A stretch of DNA of 64,000 bases from contig NZ_PJRP01000001.1 of NCBI RefSeq assembly GCF_002858765.1, forward strand, positions 126,414 through 190,413. Direction: 5' to 3'. This DNA comes from Cupriavidus pauculus (lineage in GTDB: Bacteria; Pseudomonadota; Gammaproteobacteria; Burkholderiales; Burkholderiaceae). Shown piece after piece: positions 19,924-26,673 of this stretch. Position 1 is the first letter of the stretch; every line of letters begins with the position of its first letter. The notes below the pieces were generated by a model. That model saw only the letters and a list, made by a program, of their open reading frames with translations, was not told the DNA's origin and searched no databases. The translations under genes and the position numbers were made by a program.

Positions 19924-20403
19924 TTAGCGCAAATGTGACAGCGGAAGCGGGCCCTCACGCTTAAGGGCGGTCAGCACGATGTTCGAGCGCACGCTTTCCA
20001 CGCCCGGCACGCGCATCAGGCGCTTCATCGTGAAATCGGCCAGCGTGGGCAGGTCGGCAACCACCACGCGAATCAGGTAATCGGCCTCGCCAGCCACCGA
20101 ATAGCACTCCTGCACCTCTTCCAGCAGCAGGATTTCCTCGGCAAAGCGCTCGACCATGGTGTCGCCATGGTGTGCCAGCTTCACGCTGATGAAGACCATC
20201 ACCCCCAGCCCCAGCGCCTGGGGCGACAGGTTCACCCGGTAGCCGGTGATGACGCCGTCAGCTTCCAGCCGGGCCAGCCGCCGCCCCACCTGGCTGGGCG
20301 ACAGGTGCACGCGCTCAGCCAGTTGCTGATGGGTGGACCGGCCGTCGGTCTGCAGGGCGGCCAGCAAGGCCAGGTCATAGGGGTCCAGATTGGCGTGGTT
20401 CAT
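19924..20403 (-). CDS. Lrp/AsnC-family regulator of phenylalanine catabolism
   Basis: A 159-residue Lrp/AsnC protein. The helix-turn-helix is 'LAERVHLSPSQVGRRLARLE' (around residues 27-46), and the RAM ligand domain includes 'VQECYSVAGEADYLIRVVV'. It is divergent from phhA across a 162-bp gap holding repeated ATTCCGCAT-type boxes, which makes it the likely phenylalanine- or tyrosine-responsive activator of phhAB and an autoregulator. Pseudomonas uses the sigma54 regulator PhhR instead, so this Lrp arrangement is a different solution. The effector is inferred from context. Confidence 0.88.
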   Translation of the reverse strand: MNHANLDPYDLALLAALQTDGRSTHQQLAERVHLSPSQVGRRLARLEADGVITGYRVNLSPQALGLGVMVFISVKLAHHGDTMVERFAEEILLLEEVQECYSVAGEADYLIRVVVADLPTLADFTMKRLMRVPGVESVRSNIVLTALKREGPLPLSHLR

Positions 20404-20411
20404 GGGCGCAG

Positions 20412-20530
20412 ATATTCCGCATCATCGAATGAATACATGCGGATTATATGCACACGACCTGCGGATAACGGCGATTTTGCGGCCATCCTGCGCCCGTCGG
20501 CCGATAGACTGTGCATAAATTCCGCATCCG
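20412..20530. promoter_or_regulatory. Candidate Lrp operator cluster between the regulator gene and phhA
   Basis: The divergent gap carries repeats of one word. ATATTCCGCAT is at 20412-20422, its inverted near-copy ATGCGGATTAT at 20437-20447 (10 of 11 positions when complemented), a partial inverted copy TGCGGATAA at about 20460, and AAATTCCGCAT at 20517-20527, just before the phhA ribosome site. The first pair are 25 bp centre to centre. Multiple phased sites are what octameric Lrp proteins bind. Confidence 0.6.
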
Positions 20531-20565
20531 ATCGGAATACAAATCACAAGTTGGAGACGTAACGC

Positions 20566-21495
20566 ATGACGCCCTCGGCCGCCACCCTCGAGACCGGCAA
20601 CTTTGCCGGCACGATGACCGCCAAGCTCAAGGAACAGTTCGACGCCGGCCTGCTGTCCGGCCAGGAACTGCGCCCGGATTTCACCATTGCCCAGCCGGTG
20701 CATCGCTACACCGATACCGACCACGCGATATGGCGCAAGCTGTACGACCGTCAGGCGTCGATGCTGCAAGGCCGGGTCTGCGACGAATTCCTGCAGGGCC
20801 TGGCCACGCTGGGCATGGAGCGCGACCGCGTACCCGAGTTCGACCAGCTCAACGAGATGCTGATGCGCGCCACCGGCTGGCAGGTGGTGGCCGTGCCGGG
20901 CCTGGTGCCGGACGAGGTGTTCTTCGATCATCTGGCGAATCGGCGATTTCCGGCCAGCTGGTGGATGCGCAAGCCGGAACAGCTCGACTACCTGCAGGAG
21001 CCCGACTGCTTCCACGACGTGTTCGGCCATGTGCCGCTGCTGATCAATCCGGTCTTCGCCGACTACATGGAGGCGTATGGCAAGGGCGGGCTCAAGGCGG
21101 CCCGGCTGGGCGCACTGGACATGCTGGCGCGCCTGTACTGGTACACGGTGGAATTCGGCCTGATCCGCACGCCGCAGGGCCTGCGCATCTTCGGCGCGGG
21201 CATCCTGTCCAGCCAGGGCGAGTCGATCTACAGCCTCGATTCGGCCAGCCCGAACCGCATCGGCTTCGATCTGCACCGGATCATGCGCACCCGGTACCGT
21301 ATCGACACGTTCCAGAAGACGTACTTTGTGATCGACAGCTTCGAGCAGCTGTTCGACGCCACGCGCCCGGATTTCACCGAGATGTACCCGGCGCTGCGCG
21401 CGCTGCCGACGCTGGGCGCCGGCGATATCGTCGAGGGCGACCAGGTCATCAACATCGGCACCCGCGAGGGCTGGGCCAGCAGCGACGATATCTGA
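20566..21495 (+). CDS. phhA: Phenylalanine 4-monooxygenase
   Basis: A 309-residue pterin- and iron-dependent hydroxylase turning phenylalanine into tyrosine. The 2-His-1-Glu iron site is intact: His150 and His155 in FHDVFGHVP, and Glu196 in YWYTVEFGL. It lacks a regulatory ACT domain, as bacterial enzymes do, and is close to the Chromobacterium enzyme in length. The ribosome site is GGAGACG. Downstream phhB recycles the pterin by-product. An Lrp-type regulator is divergent. Confidence 0.95.
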   Translation: MTPSAATLETGNFAGTMTAKLKEQFDAGLLSGQELRPDFTIAQPVHRYTDTDHAIWRKLYDRQASMLQGRVCDEFLQGLATLGMERDRVPEFDQLNEMLMRATGWQVVAVPGLVPDEVFFDHLANRRFPASWWMRKPEQLDYLQEPDCFHDVFGHVPLLINPVFADYMEAYGKGGLKAARLGALDMLARLYWYTVEFGLIRTPQGLRIFGAGILSSQGESIYSLDSASPNRIGFDLHRIMRTRYRIDTFQKTYFVIDSFEQLFDATRPDFTEMYPALRALPTLGAGDIVEGDQVINIGTREGWASSDDI

Positions 21496-21698
21496 CATAT
21501 CGCTGATCGCTGATGGGTCACGCGCAGGCCGCTTGCAGGCGGCCCTGCGCGCTGTCCGCCAGCGTCCCGCCCGTTATCCCGCTTTGTGAAACAATGCCGG
21601 AATGCCCCGACCGCCGGTCATCCGGTGTGCGCCGGGGCGGGCCGGCTTTTGTCGTGTTCCCCGTGCTGCAACAGACAACCCTTCAGATCGAGCCCATC

Positions 21699-21998
21699 AT
21701 GACGCCTCTTTCGCAAGACGCCCGCCAGCCGCTGCTGGCGGCGCTACCTGGCTGGACCCCCGTGCAGGACCGCGATGCCATCCAGAAATCGTTCAAGTTC
21801 GCCGATTTCAACGCCGCCTTCGGCTTCATGACGCGCGTGGCGCTGCAGGCCGACAAGGTGGACCACCATCCCGAGTGGTTCAACGTGTACAACCGCGTGG
21901 ACATCACTTTGTCCACGCACGACGCCAACGGCCTGACCCAGCGCGACATCGACCTGGCCCGCTTCATCGAACAGGCCGCCGCCGGCCTGGCACGCTGA
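21699..21998 (+). CDS. phhB: Pterin-4a-carbinolamine dehydratase
   Basis: A 99-residue enzyme that dehydrates the 4a-hydroxytetrahydropterin made by PhhA, so the cofactor can be reduced again. The active-site segment KVDHHPEW (His56, His57) and a later histidine in LSTHDANGL are conserved. The start at 21699 gives the usual family length; an in-frame ATG about 100 bases upstream would add a non-conserved leader. The 203-bp gap after phhA is larger than typical for a tight operon, so phhB may have extra control. Confidence 0.93.
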   Translation: MTPLSQDARQPLLAALPGWTPVQDRDAIQKSFKFADFNAAFGFMTRVALQADKVDHHPEWFNVYNRVDITLSTHDANGLTQRDIDLARFIEQAAAGLAR

Positions 21999-22031
21999 AA
22001 AAGGTCCGGCGCCGCTGTAGGCCAACTGAAA

Positions 22032-22050
22032 GGCAGGCCCCGGGCCTGCC
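22032..22050. terminator. GC-rich hairpin after phhB
   Basis: The inverted repeat GGCAGGCCC/GGGCCTGCC lies 34 bases after the phhB stop. It lacks a T-run, so it is either a weak terminator or a 3'-end stabiliser. The next gene's likely -10 (TACAAT, about 22053) begins just after it. Confidence 0.5.
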
Positions 22051-22098
22051 CTGTACAATCGGTAACATTGTTCCCGATTCAATGTCACCTGTACCGCC

Positions 22099-22803
22099 AT
22101 GCGTATCCTGCTGATCGAGGACGACCGTCAAATCGCCAGCGGCGTGGAAGCCGGGTTGTCCCGTGCGGGCCACCAGGTACGCGTGGTGCATGACGGCGTC
22201 TACGCCACCGACCACCTGCTGAAGGAACAGCACGACCTGGTCATCCTGGATCTGGGCCTGCCCGGCATCGACGGCATGACGCTGCTGGCGCGCTACCGCG
22301 CCCGCAACCGCACCACCCCCGTACTGATCCTGACCGCACGCGACGAACTCGAAGACAAGCTTTCGGGCCTGAACGCCGGTGCCGACGACTACCTGGTCAA
22401 GCCCTTCGCCCTGCCCGAACTGGAAGCCCGCGTCCGCGTGCTGCTGCGCCGCAGCCAGCACGGCGAGGCCGCGCCGGAGCGCGACGTGCGGCTGGGCCGG
22501 CTGCGCCTGTCGGGCAACGACCGCCGCATGTTCGTGGATGGACGTCCGCTGGAACTGTCGCCGCGCGAATTTGCCGTGCTGGAACTGCTGCTGCAGCGGC
22601 AGGGCCGCGTGGTCAGCAAGGCGCAACTGCAGGACCACCTGGCCACCTTTGCGCACCCGGCCGGCGAAGGCGGCGACACGGTGGGCGACACCGCGATCGA
22701 AGTCTACGTGCATCGCGTCCGCAAGAAGCTCGAGGATGCCGACGTCGAGATCGTGACGGTGCGCGGCTTCGGTTATCTGCTCCAAATCCGCGCCGGCCAC
22801 TGA
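22099..22803 (+). CDS. OmpR-family response regulator (TctD/QseB-like)
   Basis: A 234-residue two-component regulator. The receiver domain has the acidic pocket 'LLIEDD', the phosphoacceptor Asp in 'LVILDLGLPGIDGM' and the conserved Lys in 'YLVKPFALPELEAR'. The C-terminal winged helix is of OmpR type (ELSPREFAVLELLLQR, then 'VYVHRVRKKLEDADVEI'). The kinase gene follows after 59 bp. TctD- and QseB-like proteins cannot be separated by eye; the partner kinase favours TctD. A tctCBA transporter lies 15 kb away, which may or may not be its target. Confidence 0.9.
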   Translation: MRILLIEDDRQIASGVEAGLSRAGHQVRVVHDGVYATDHLLKEQHDLVILDLGLPGIDGMTLLARYRARNRTTPVLILTARDELEDKLSGLNAGADDYLVKPFALPELEARVRVLLRRSQHGEAAPERDVRLGRLRLSGNDRRMFVDGRPLELSPREFAVLELLLQRQGRVVSKAQLQDHLATFAHPAGEGGDTVGDTAIEVYVHRVRKKLEDADVEIVTVRGFGYLLQIRAGH

Positions 22804-22862
22804 GCCTGACCGGCTTGCGCCGCCTGCGTGGCGGCCGCTCTCAACGGAAGTCCTGACCCGCC

Positions 22863-24599
22863 ATGTGGCCGCGTTCGCAATCTTCTTCTGCCCCGCCTGG
22901 CGATGCGAGCGCCACGGGCAAGCGCACACGCGGCGGTCGCAGCCGTGGCGGCGCGGCGGCACGCGGCACATCGAACCCAAGCCTGCGCATCCACCTGCTG
23001 CGCGCGCTGGCCACGCCGCTATTTGCGTTGGTGCTGACCAGCGGATCGCTGTCGTACTGGCTGGCGGCGCACTACACCACGCAGGTCTTTGATCGCGCGC
23101 TCTATGGCGTGGCGAACAACATCGCCCAGCAGATCCGCATTGCCGGCCCGCGGCTGGAGCAGGACATCCCGATCATCGCCCAGACGCTGGTCGAGGCCGA
23201 GGGCACCGACCGCATCTACTGGCGCATCCACGGTCCCGATGGGCTGATCGGCGGCATGGACACCTGGCTGGGCTACGGCACCGGCCAGACCTCGCTGCAC
23301 GACGCCCGGCTGTTCTACGCGTGGTTCAGCGGCCGCCAGGTACGCGCCGTGCGCCTGCCGGTGAGCCTGCCCAGCCCGGCCTCCGACGAACTGGCGACAT
23401 CGCCCACCGAGGCACAGCTGCCGCGCGGACCGATCGTGGTCGAGGTGGCCGAACTGCTCGACCGCCGCGAAACGGCTGCCAACGAGATTCTGCTGTCGGT
23501 ATCGGTGCCGCTGATCCTGCTGCTGCTGGTGGGTAGCCTGATCCTGTCGCACGTGCTCAAGGAAGAGCTGGTGCCGCTGCAGATCCTGACCGACAAGCTG
23601 AACCGCCAGACGGCGCGGTCGCTGGCGGCGCTGGACGAGACCCAGGTGCCGGCCGAGGTGGAGCCGCTGATCCGCGCCCTGAACGCGTTGCTGTCGCGGC
23701 TGCGCGACGCCCTGGATGCCCAGCGCAAGTTCATCGCCGATGCCGCCCACCAGCTACGCACGCCGCTGACGGCCGTGAAGCTGCACGCCGACCGCGCGGT
23801 GGAAGCCGATTCACTCGATGTGGCGCGTCATGCGCTGCGCGAGGTGCAGACCGCCGCCGACCGCGCCGTGCGGCTGTCGAACCAGCTGCTGTCGCTGGCA
23901 CGCGCCGAACCCGGCCTGTCGCTGGAACGGCTGGGCCCGGTCGAACACTTCGACCTGGCGGAACTGGCTTTCGAGATTGGCGCGGAATGGGTGCCCCAGG
24001 CTCTGGCGCGGCGCGTGGACCTGGGTTTCGAGGTCCTGCCCGGCCCCACGTTCACCGGCGGCGCCCCGGCCGTCGTGCGCGGCAACCGGCTGCTGATGCG
24101 CGAAGCGCTGTCCAACCTGATCGATAACGCAGTGAAGTACGTGCCGGCCGGTGGACGCATTACCGTGCGCGCTGGCGGCGAGGCCATGGGCCACCGCGGC
24201 ATGGCCGTGGTGATGGTGGAAGACAACGGACCGGGCATTCCGCCAGCCCGACGCGAGGAAGTCTTCAAGCGCTTCTTCCGCGGCGATCACACGCCCGGCA
24301 CGCCTGCCCTGCAGGCGTCACCGGGCGGGGCCGGCCTGGGGCTGGCCATCGTTCACGAAATCATCACCCTGCACCAGGGCACGATCCGCATCGAGGATGT
24401 GCCGGCGGCGGCGCCTGCACCGGTCGCGGCGGCCATGGCCGGGGGTCCGGACGATGGCGCGGGAATAGCCTTGGCGAATGCCGCTCAGGCCTCGGCATTA
24501 CCGGAATCGCCGGAACTGGCCGATGCGCCGGCTCGCCGCGCGTCGATGCGCTTTGTGATCCGGATCCCGTGCGAGGCACCCGGCACCACGTCGGCCTGA
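22863..24599 (+). CDS. Sensor histidine kinase (TctE-like)
   Basis: A 578-residue membrane kinase, partner of the preceding regulator. An unusual basic, low-complexity cytoplasmic leader of about 40 residues (rich in Arg, Gly, Ser) precedes the first membrane helix (around residues 48-68). A periplasmic 2CSK_N-type sensor domain follows, then a second helix (SVPLILLLLVGSLIL), a HAMP-like linker, the phospho-His in 'FIADAAHQLRTPLTAVKL', and an ATPase domain with 'NLIDNAVKYVPAGG' and 'EDNGPGIP'. Near the C-terminus an Ala/Pro-rich stretch of about 50 residues interrupts the last ATPase strands. TctE relatives sense tricarboxylates; the ligand here is unknown. Confidence 0.9.
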   Translation: MWPRSQSSSAPPGDASATGKRTRGGRSRGGAAARGTSNPSLRIHLLRALATPLFALVLTSGSLSYWLAAHYTTQVFDRALYGVANNIAQQIRIAGPRLEQDIPIIAQTLVEAEGTDRIYWRIHGPDGLIGGMDTWLGYGTGQTSLHDARLFYAWFSGRQVRAVRLPVSLPSPASDELATSPTEAQLPRGPIVVEVAELLDRRETAANEILLSVSVPLILLLLVGSLILSHVLKEELVPLQILTDKLNRQTARSLAALDETQVPAEVEPLIRALNALLSRLRDALDAQRKFIADAAHQLRTPLTAVKLHADRAVEADSLDVARHALREVQTAADRAVRLSNQLLSLARAEPGLSLERLGPVEHFDLAELAFEIGAEWVPQALARRVDLGFEVLPGPTFTGGAPAVVRGNRLLMREALSNLIDNAVKYVPAGGRITVRAGGEAMGHRGMAVVMVEDNGPGIPPARREEVFKRFFRGDHTPGTPALQASPGGAGLGLAIVHEIITLHQGTIRIEDVPAAAPAPVAAAMAGGPDDGAGIALANAAQASALPESPELADAPARRASMRFVIRIPCEAPGTTSA

Positions 24600-24675
24600 T
24601 CCGCCTGAACGCCTGATCCCCTGGACCTGGGTACGCCGGCCAGGTCGATGACTGGGCCGACCTTTATGGCTTGGC

Positions 24676-25179
24676 CTACCTTTCCTTGGGCGCCAGCATC
24701 GTGCCGCGGCACTTCGGGCTGCCGCAACGGCACTCGTATTCCTTCTTCAGCTTCTTCGTATAGCGTGCGTCAATGACCAGGCCGTAGTCATAGAACAGCT
24801 CTTCGCCCTCTGCGATATTGCGCAGCGCATGGATGAAGACGCGGCCCTTCTTCTCGCGCGCCTCGCAGTTGGGCTCGCAGGCGTGGTTGATCCAGCGCGC
24901 ACGGTTGCCGCCGAACTTGGCATCGATGACGTTGCCGTCGTCCAGGCTGAAATAGAACGTATGGTTCGGGTCCGTCGGATCGTGCGGATGGCGCTTCAGC
25001 GCTTCCTTCCAGGAAATGTGCTCGCCCTTGTATTCGACCACCCGCTCGCCCTCGGCAATCGCGCCAACCGCGTAGACGCCCTTGCCATGTACGCCCGACT
25101 GGCGCACCTCGATGCGATCGCTGGCGGTCTTCTTCTTGCCAGCCTTCAGTTCCTTGGCGTCCTTGGCCTTGTCCGACAT
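24676..25179 (-). CDS. Small SET-domain protein-lysine methyltransferase
   Basis: A 167-residue stand-alone SET protein. A Lys-rich N-terminal tail (residues 1-20) is followed by 'VRQSGVHGKGVYAVGAIAEG', the S-adenosylmethionine/active-site motif NHACEPNC (98-105), ELFYDYG with the catalytic tyrosine (Tyr132), and a post-SET zinc cluster CRCGSPKCRG (Cys150, 152, 157 with Cys105). All key residues are present, so it should be active. SET proteins methylate lysines in proteins, histones in eukaryotes. The start at 25179 has AGGAAT. It diverges from hupB across the GTATAC array; HU as substrate is only a hypothesis. Confidence 0.9.
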   Translation of the reverse strand: MSDKAKDAKELKAGKKKTASDRIEVRQSGVHGKGVYAVGAIAEGERVVEYKGEHISWKEALKRHPHDPTDPNHTFYFSLDDGNVIDAKFGGNRARWINHACEPNCEAREKKGRVFIHALRNIAEGEELFYDYGLVIDARYTKKLKKEYECRCGSPKCRGTMLAPKER

Positions 25180-25323
25180 TCTGATATTCCTGCGGTGGTG
25201 GGCCGGTCCAGTCCGGCGCGAACCGGATGATACCCGTGCGGCTGTGTCAGGTATACGCATCATCGGCCGAGCCAACCCGGACACGTTTACCGCGCCCATC
25301 GACGTATACCGGGATGCTGCCGA

Positions 25324-25332
25324 TGTGGATAA
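25324..25332 (-). promoter_or_regulatory. Consensus DnaA box 1
   Basis: TTATCCACA on the minus strand, a perfect match to the high-affinity DnaA box. It lies inside the GTATAC array. Confidence 0.7.
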
Positions 25333-25345
25333 CCCGGGTCATTTT

Positions 25346-25354
25346 TGTGGATAA
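25346..25354 (-). promoter_or_regulatory. Consensus DnaA box 2
   Basis: TTATCCACA on the minus strand, 22 bp (about two helical turns) from box 1 and in the same orientation. Confidence 0.7.
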
Positions 25355-25527
25355 GCGCATGGGTTTGATGTGGGCTGCCTGGGGCTGGCATGGGGAACGT
25401 ATACGAACAACTTGGCAGGTATACGCCGTTCATCCCATCCCGAAGGATGAGTCATCCACGCGGGCCAACATTCCATCCCTGTGCTTTCGGTATACGTAAA
25501 CGCTTGATCCGTTTGACGTATACGGGG

Positions 25528-25536
25528 TTATCCACA
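25528..25536 (+). promoter_or_regulatory. Consensus DnaA box 3
   Basis: TTATCCACA on the plus strand, five bases after the GTATAC at 25518 and facing the opposite way from boxes 1 and 2. Confidence 0.7.
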
Positions 25537-26155
25537 GAAACAGGGGTCGTTTACCTATCACTACTATCTGTATACATGAAAGAAAGATGTAAACCATACG
25601 CAGGAGGACGGTCGCCGGGACGTATACGCCAAAGACGCCGGGGTGGAACCGGCACTGCTGTCCTCCATCGCCATTTGCAGTCGCGATGAAAAAACAGGCA
25701 CCGTCCCGGCGAAGGTGCGAGGCGGGTTCGCGGTATACGTCGGCCCGCCCGCCACCCCATACGCTCCCTGCCGTGCAGAAGCCCGTATACGGCCCTGCCA
25801 AGCCGTATACGCGTCACGACATCCCGGAGGCCGTGCAGACGCCCTGAACGCGTCCTGGGGCGTATACGCGGTTCCTGTGGCGTTTACGGCGGTTGGGTGC
25901 CCAGAAGGCTACCGGTGCGTATACGGGGCCTATGCCGACGCCTCTGCCGGCATTTCTCTTGCTCGCCATTCCTGTAAAAAACCCGCCAACCTTGACCTGG
26001 CGCGGCCTGCGCGCCGAGGGCCGGTAACAAACTGTTCCCGGTGCGGCGTGTCCGACACGGTATGATGTGGCCCGCGGCGTCTTTGCCGGGGCGGCTTCCA
26101 GCCAAGCCTCCCGGCCCGGACGTCAGTGTTTTTTCAACTCGATACGGAGTGAAGC

Positions 26156-26434
26156 ATGACGAAAACTGAACTGATCGACGCGATCGCAGCTGGCGTGGAC
26201 GGTCTGACCAAAGCCAAGGCCGAGCAGGCCCTGAACGTGACCCTGACCGCCATCATGGATGCCGTGGCCAAGGGCGAGACCCTGAGCCTGATCGGCTTTG
26301 GTACCTTCAGCAAGGGCGAACGTGGCGAGCGCATGGCCCGCAACCCGCGCACCGGCGAAGAAATCAAGGTGGAAGCTGCGAAGACCGTGAAGTTCAAGGC
26401 AGGTCAGAAGTTCAAGGACGCCGTCAACCAGTAA
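26156..26434 (+). CDS. hupB: HU-family nucleoid protein
   Basis: A 92-residue HU/IHF-family protein of standard length. The sequence 'MTKTELIDAIAAGVDGLTKA' begins the dimerisation helices, 'GETLSLIGFGTFSKGER' leads into the DNA-embracing arm, and the arm tip carries the intercalating proline in ARNPRTGEEI. It matches HU rather than IHF, and HupB fits the Burkholderiales naming. The ribosome site is CGGAGTGA. It bends and constrains DNA non-specifically and often assists DnaA at origins. The upstream gap with palindromes and DnaA boxes could influence its expression. Confidence 0.95.
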   Translation: MTKTELIDAIAAGVDGLTKAKAEQALNVTLTAIMDAVAKGETLSLIGFGTFSKGERGERMARNPRTGEEIKVEAAKTVKFKAGQKFKDAVNQ

Positions 26435-26527
26435 TGCCGACGGGCAAGCTTTTCGCCCGGTTCGCATGACCCCGCCGTGCTGCCGCCAGAGCCCGAAAGC
26501 GGCGCAGGTGCGCAGCGCGCGGGGACG

Positions 26528-26536
26528 TTATCCACA
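26528..26536 (+). promoter_or_regulatory. Consensus DnaA box 4, downstream of hupB
   Basis: A perfect TTATCCACA in the 239-bp gap between hupB and the DUF2272 gene, exactly 1000 bp from box 3 and in the same orientation. Confidence 0.6.
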
Positions 26537-26673
26537 CCATTTTCCCCCTAGCTCCGCGTGGAGAATCGCACAGCCGGCCGGGCCACTTCACAGGCCTGCG
26601 GCAACCACGCGAAAATGTCATCCACGCTTGGCTGATCAAGGCCTTGCGCGAGATCAGGAATCACGAGCCTGAC

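Larger units (their letters stand above)
25251..25924. repeat. Dispersed array of 13 GTATAC palindromes
   Basis: Copies start at 25251, 25304, 25399, 25419, 25490, 25518, 25570, 25622, 25733, 25785, 25805, 25862 and 25919. Eleven are followed by G (GTATACG) and seven are the full octamer CGTATACG. Spacings include 53, 52, 52, 52, 57, 57, 20 and 20 bp, several close to whole helical turns. Related GTTTAC/GTAAAC words occur at 25285, 25496, 25549, 25589 and 25882. Elsewhere in the window I noticed GTATAC only at 488 and 54121. This is an array of binding-site-like palindromes, not a tandem repeat: the spacers differ in sequence. Confidence 0.9.
25180..26155. other. Non-coding region rich in GTATAC palindromes and DnaA boxes
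   Basis: A 976-bp gap separates the divergent SET-domain and HU genes. Open frames here have no recognisable product; where they cross the repeats they encode only VY/RI-type dipeptides. The region contains 13 GTATAC palindromes (25251-25924), several degenerate GTTTAC copies, and three consensus DnaA boxes. The last 230 bases, after the array, should hold the hupB promoter; a candidate -10, TATGAT, is at 26061-26066. Confidence 0.75.

Noticed and set aside
22099-24599. Naming the two-component pair tctDE outright because tctCBA is in the window.
   Set aside because: The transporter lies 15 kb away and QseBC-like systems are similar; sequence reading alone does not settle it.
25251-25924. 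The palindrome array as a CRISPR array.
   Set aside because: The repeated unit is only 6-8 bp, intervals vary from 20 to 111 bp, and no cas genes are near.
25251-25924. The palindrome array as a ParB parS cluster.
   Set aside because: The known chromosomal parS of this group resembles GTTNCACGTGNAAC, which GTATAC does not match; no parAB genes are near.
25430-26065. Small open frames inside the GTATAC region as possible genes.
   Set aside because: They exist because the repeats lack stop codons in some frames; they show no ribosome sites, no conserved motifs and unusual composition.
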